A stretch of DNA of 37,178 bases. Origin: Oscillospiraceae bacterium (GTDB lineage Bacteria; Bacillota; Clostridia; Oscillospirales; Ruminococcaceae). Under the pieces are notes generated by a model. The model was given only the letters and a program-made list of their open reading frames with translations. It was not told where the DNA came from and did not search any database. The stretch's first letter is position 1, and every line of letters begins with the position of its first letter. Of the stretch, positions 33,797 through 37,178 are shown piece by piece. The DNA is taken from the NCBI GenBank assembly GCA_022766785.1, contig JALEOL010000095.1, positions 1 to 37,178 of the forward strand, in the 5' to 3' direction. Position numbers and translations under genes: made by a program.

Positions 33797-34795
33797 ATGA
33801 AATATTCACTGGACGCCGGAGCGTGGAGCAGCGTTTTTGCAGTTCCCTCCAGCGTTGTCGATAAGTATATAAAGCTGGCGGACGGAGCAAGTCTCAGGCT
33901 GCTGCTGTATCTGCTGCGTCACGGCGGCGAGAGTTTCACTGAGGAGCAGCTGCGCGACGCACTTGGGATAAAGCGCGACGGAGAGCTGGAGGACGCCGCT
34001 ATGTTCTGGTTCCAGCGTGGAATAATACGCATGGACGAGGGCGAGCTTATCCCCACGGACGATACCGCGCAGGAGCGGCTTCCGGGGGCAGAGGAGGATA
34101 TCCGGGAGCCGAGACCCTCCAGTCTGCGGAGGGTTGCGGACGCCGGAGCAGGGGCAGCGATATACACCTCAAAGGACATTGCACAGCGCATCAATACCGA
34201 CAGCGCGGTGGATTTCCTGTTCAGGCAGGTGCAGTCGCTGTACGGCAGAGTGCTGAAAACCACGGAGAGCCGAATGGTGCTCCAGCTGGTGGATTTCTAC
34301 GGTCTGCCGGCAGAGGTCGCGGTGATGCTGCTGAAATACTGCTTTAAAGTAGGCAAAACCACGCCGAGCTACATTCTTTCCACAGCGCAGGACTGGGTGA
34401 ACGAGGATATCCGCACCGTTGAAGCGGCGGACGCGCACCTGCTGAGACTTGAAAAGCGTTTCAGCACAGAGGAGAACCTGCGCCGCGCAATGGACATGAA
34501 AACGAAGTTCTCGCCGAACCAGCTCACTTACATAAAGAAGTGGACTGAGGAATGGGGCTTCGGCGAGGATATGGTGATACTGGCGTATGAGATAACGCTG
34601 GACAAGACCGGAGCGCTGAATTTCAGCTATACCAACAAAATTCTCGAGAACTGGAAGAATTCCGGAATATACAACACCGACGCCGCAAAGCGCGAGACCG
34701 AGGAGTGGAAGGGCAAGTCCCAGAAAAAGTCCGGGAACAATTCCTCTATCGACATGGACGATGTGATGGACGAGCTTCGCCGGCAGTATCAGTGA
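33797..34795 (+). CDS. DnaD-domain replication initiation protein
   Basis: A 332-residue protein. A winged-helix N-terminal domain (about 1-85) has the DnaD-type GASLRLLLYLLRHGG segment. Two DnaD_2-like helical domains (about 130-215 and 220-300) follow; the second ends with the LNFSYTNKILENWKNSGI motif, which matches the YxxxI hallmark of this family. DnaD and Bacillus-type DnaB proteins remodel DNA and recruit the helicase loader. It sits 18 bases before the DnaI/DnaC-like loader, so the two probably work together on the replicative helicase encoded at 24372. AAGGTGA precedes the ATG. Confidence 0.9.
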   Translation: MKYSLDAGAWSSVFAVPSSVVDKYIKLADGASLRLLLYLLRHGGESFTEEQLRDALGIKRDGELEDAAMFWFQRGIIRMDEGELIPTDDTAQERLPGAEEDIREPRPSSLRRVADAGAGAAIYTSKDIAQRINTDSAVDFLFRQVQSLYGRVLKTTESRMVLQLVDFYGLPAEVAVMLLKYCFKVGKTTPSYILSTAQDWVNEDIRTVEAADAHLLRLEKRFSTEENLRRAMDMKTKFSPNQLTYIKKWTEEWGFGEDMVILAYEITLDKTGALNFSYTNKILENWKNSGIYNTDAAKRETEEWKGKSQKKSGNNSSIDMDDVMDELRRQYQ

Positions 34796-34813
34796 CCGGA
34801 GAGAGGGTGACGC

Positions 34814-35797
34814 ATGAGCTTTAACGAGCACTATTTCAATGCCGCGATGGACAGGCTGAACAAGCGCCGCAGCGACAACCGGACTATCACCGACCTGCGC
34901 CGCCAGGAGGTTTATGAAAAGCTGCCGGAGTACCGCGAGCTTACAGAAAGGCTGGCTCAGACCGGACACCGGCTGGTTATGCTGATAATGCAGGGTGGCG
35001 AGGTATCACAGGGCGTTGCGAAGCTGGAGCAGGATAACCGGGACACCCGGCGCTGCATGGCGGAGCTGCTGAAAAACGCAGGCTTTCCGGCGGATTATCT
35101 GGAGCCGATATATACCTGCCCTGTCTGCATGGATAAGGGGACGATAAACGGCAAGTGGTGCGGCTGCTTCAACAGGCTTATGCTGGAGGAGGCTGCAAAG
35201 GAGCTTAACGAGAACTCTCCGCTGGAACTTTCTTCCTTTGAGAGCTTCCGGCTGGACTACTACCCCGACCTCATCAACCCGGATCTGCATGTGTCGGAGC
35301 GCGTGATAATGGAGCGCAATCTGAGCTACTGCCGCAGCTACGCCGACAGCTTCACGCCAAACAGCGAGGGTATACTCATGAGCGGCGCTACCGGTCTTGG
35401 AAAGACGCACCTGTCCCTGGCGATAGCGGCGAAGGTCATCGAAAAGGGCTACAGCGTGATATACGGCTCAGCACCGGAGCTGCTGAGGATAATGGAGCGC
35501 GAGTATTTTGGCAAATCCGACAACGACACGATGTCAGCACTGACCGGGTGCGACCTGCTGATACTTGACGACCTCGGTGCAGAGATGGACAAGCCGTTGT
35601 ACGAATCGCTGCTTTATGAGATGATAAACAGCAGGATAAGCAGGGGACTGCCGATGATAGTCAGCACGAACTATTCACCGCAGGAGCTGGGTAAGCATTA
35701 TCAGGACAAGATATGCTCCAGGCTGCTGAGCTTCTATATCATGACCTTTTACGGGAATGATATACGCAGGAAGCTGAAAACGAAGCCACATGGCTGA
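34814..35797 (+). CDS. dnaI: DnaI/DnaC-like helicase loader ATPase
   Basis: A 327-residue protein. The N-terminal half has a possible zinc site with CPVCMDKGTINGKWCGC. The AAA+ domain has Walker A SGATGLGKT at 190-198, Walker B LLILDDLGAE, and STNYSPQEL at sensor 1. These are the hallmarks of the DnaC/DnaI loader, which places the hexameric helicase on DNA. GAGAGGG precedes the ATG. It is co-transcribed with the DnaD-domain gene. Confidence 0.92.
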   Translation: MSFNEHYFNAAMDRLNKRRSDNRTITDLRRQEVYEKLPEYRELTERLAQTGHRLVMLIMQGGEVSQGVAKLEQDNRDTRRCMAELLKNAGFPADYLEPIYTCPVCMDKGTINGKWCGCFNRLMLEEAAKELNENSPLELSSFESFRLDYYPDLINPDLHVSERVIMERNLSYCRSYADSFTPNSEGILMSGATGLGKTHLSLAIAAKVIEKGYSVIYGSAPELLRIMEREYFGKSDNDTMSALTGCDLLILDDLGAEMDKPLYESLLYEMINSRISRGLPMIVSTNYSPQELGKHYQDKICSRLLSFYIMTFYGNDIRRKLKTKPHG

Positions 35798-35848
35798 CAA
35801 CTTTGCCGGGGGGATCTCCGGAACAAATAAAAGCAGGAGGACAACTAA

Positions 35849-36934
35849 ATGGGAAAACTTAGAGTAGGTATGCTCACAAGCGGCGGCGACTGTCCGGGAC
35901 TGAACGCCACGATAAGAGGCGCTGCAAAGGCAATTTACGAGACATTCGGCGAGGACAAGGTGGAGATCGTCGGTATCCACGACGGATATCACGGGCTTAT
36001 CCACGGCGTGTATAAGAGTATGCAGCCGTCTGATTTTTCAGGAATACTGACCCAGGGCGGCACGATCCTCGGCACAAAGCGCACTCCGTTCAAGATGATG
36101 CAGATAATCGAGGACGACAAGGTGGACAAGGTAAAGGAAATGAAGGAGACCTACAAGGATCTCAAGCTGGACTGCCTTTTCACTCTTGGCGGCAACGGCA
36201 CCCACAAGACCGCGAATATGCTCTCCGAGGAGGGGCTTAACGTTATCGGGCTTCCCAAGACTATAGACAATGATATTTACGGCACGGACGTGACTTTCGG
36301 TTTCCACTCTGCGGTGGATATCGGCACCGAAGTCATCGATCGTATCCACACAACAGCGAACTCCCACAGTCGCGTAATGGTCATCGAGATAATGGGCAAC
36401 AAGGCTGGCTGGCTGACTCTCTACAGCGGACTAGCCGGTGGCGCGGACATAATCCTGCTTCCCGAGATACCGTATGACATCAACAAGGTAGCGCAGGCGT
36501 GTCAGAGACGTGCAGACGCCGGAAAGAACTTCTCCATTCTGGCGGTGGCAGAGGGCTGCTTCGATGTCGAGGAAGCCAAGATGAAGAAGAAAGAGCGCGC
36601 AAGGCTGCGCACCGAAGCAGGCTACACCACTGCAACAGCCCGTATTGCAAAGCAGATCGAGACCATGACCGGACTCGAGACAAGAACGGTTGTCCCCGGG
36701 CATATGCTCCGCGGCGGCAGCCCCTCCGCTTATGACAGGATACTCGCGACCCAGTTCGGCGCTCATGCGGCGCAGCTTTTAAAGGACGGAAAGTTCGGCT
36801 TCACCGTTGCAATGGTTGACGGAAAGATCACCGAAAATCCCCTCGGCGATGTTGCGATGAAAACAAAGTTCGTTCCTGTGGACTGCAAGATGGTCAAGAC
36901 CGCTAAGGATATCGGCATTTCTTTCGGTGACTGA
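35849..36934 (+). CDS. 6-phosphofructokinase family enzyme, phosphoryl donor uncertain
   Basis: A 361-residue phosphofructokinase with GGDCPGLNATIRG at 12-24, GTKRTPF, PKTIDND at 136-142 and GHMLRGGSPSAYDR. At the position that separates donors, the usual GGDGS is GGNGT (114-118): the glycine equivalent to E. coli Gly104 is kept, the Mg-binding Asp103 equivalent is Asn, and the Gly124 equivalent is Lys137. In this family Lys at that place goes with pyrophosphate use, while Gly104 goes with ATP, so the donor is unclear. CAGGAGG precedes the ATG. It follows dnaI by 51 bases. Confidence 0.9.
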   Translation: MGKLRVGMLTSGGDCPGLNATIRGAAKAIYETFGEDKVEIVGIHDGYHGLIHGVYKSMQPSDFSGILTQGGTILGTKRTPFKMMQIIEDDKVDKVKEMKETYKDLKLDCLFTLGGNGTHKTANMLSEEGLNVIGLPKTIDNDIYGTDVTFGFHSAVDIGTEVIDRIHTTANSHSRVMVIEIMGNKAGWLTLYSGLAGGADIILLPEIPYDINKVAQACQRRADAGKNFSILAVAEGCFDVEEAKMKKKERARLRTEAGYTTATARIAKQIETMTGLETRTVVPGHMLRGGSPSAYDRILATQFGAHAAQLLKDGKFGFTVAMVDGKITENPLGDVAMKTKFVPVDCKMVKTAKDIGISFGD

Positions 36935-36943
36935 TACTAATAA

Positions 36944-37178
36944 CCATTTAAACTCAGGAAATCTTTGCAGAAATCCAGCACCGCTATCTTCGTCAAAGAA
37001 ACTTGACGTACAGAAAGTACGCCTGCGTTTCTTTCCTAAGGGATACGCTGATTAAAGCGTAGCGTATCAAAATCAGCCCCGTGAGTTAGCCCGTTTGAGC
37101 GGGGCGATTTTGATTTAATCAGCGTATCTCTGGGTATCGGTACTGTCTTTCAGCAAATCTTTTCCTTCGTTTAAACGG
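36944..37178. mobile_element. MITE-like element with long inverted termini and nested hairpins
   Basis: The 235-bp element starts 10 bases after the phosphofructokinase stop and ends at the window's last base. The termini are inverted copies: CCATTTAAAC (36944-36953) faces GTTTAAACGG (37169-37178), and the similarity extends about 35 bases inward with mismatches. Inside are AAAGAAAC/GTTTCTTT (36995-37002, 37027-37034) around CGTAC/GTACG, and a 15-bp perfect repeat GATACGCTGATTAAA/TTTAATCAGCGTATC (37042-37056, 37114-37128). The last encloses a further stem, CAAAATC-A-GCCCCG with CGGGGC-GATTTTG. It encodes nothing convincing. The nested palindromes fit a non-autonomous element, and the RNA form could act as a terminator for the gene before it. 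Confidence 0.7.

Overview
The window looks like a chromosomal segment from a Gram-positive anaerobe of the Bacillota, class Clostridia. A Ruminococcus-like member of the Oscillospiraceae is my best guess, by inference only. The grounds are strong AGGAGG ribosome binding sites, near-consensus TTGACA/17/TATAAT promoters (often with an extended -10 TGn), the order RNase J - gdpP - rplI - dnaB - tilS, DnaD/DnaI-type helicase loading, and a ferredoxin-dependent 2-oxoacid oxidoreductase. No rRNA, tRNA, CRISPR array or transposase gene was seen.

Region 1 (1-3.7 kb): a hairpin-rich repeat at the left edge, an AraC-HTH/GGDEF fusion on the minus strand, and a divergent plus-strand protein joining two FHA domains to an ABC ATPase and an ABC-2 permease.

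Region 2 (3.7-12.5 kb) is the main feature. It is one tightly packed minus-strand operon encoding what looks like a complete membrane-attached ubiquitin-like conjugation system. In transcription order it holds a RING-like/zinc-ribbon membrane protein, a ubiquitin-like protein, a ThiF/E1 enzyme, an E2-like UBC domain fused to six membrane helices and a degenerate FHA domain, a secreted trypsin-like protease anchored by a C-terminal helix, a JAMM peptidase with one membrane helix, a second RING-like/zinc-ribbon/DUF2628 membrane protein, and a second JAMM peptidase with an extracellular coiled coil and LysM domain. Several genes overlap by 1-8 bases or lie a few bases apart. The operon converges on the FHA-ABC gene at a shared bidirectional terminator. 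Parts of such systems (Prok-RING_1 with E1, E2, Ub and JAB neighbours) have been described by comparative genomics. The membrane, FHA, LysM and protease architecture here is what deserves study.

Region 3 (12.5-19.3 kb): small, separately promoted units. These are an SPFH-ribbon-helix-helix operon with a likely self-bound operator, a PAP2 phosphatase, a YjfB-like small protein, an MnmM/YtqB-type methyltransferase, a large zinc-ribbon membrane protein with a 27-bp tandem repeat, and a HAD phosphatase.

Region 4 (19.3-37 kb): conserved core genes, all on the plus strand. rnj-gdpP-rplI-dnaB-tilS follows a leader of about 450 bases. Then come ftsH, a GNAT acetyltransferase, a P-loop ATPase with the four-subunit ferredoxin oxidoreductase, a YdcF-like membrane protein, dnaD-dnaI, and a phosphofructokinase. 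The window ends exactly on the inverted terminus of a 235-bp MITE-like element.
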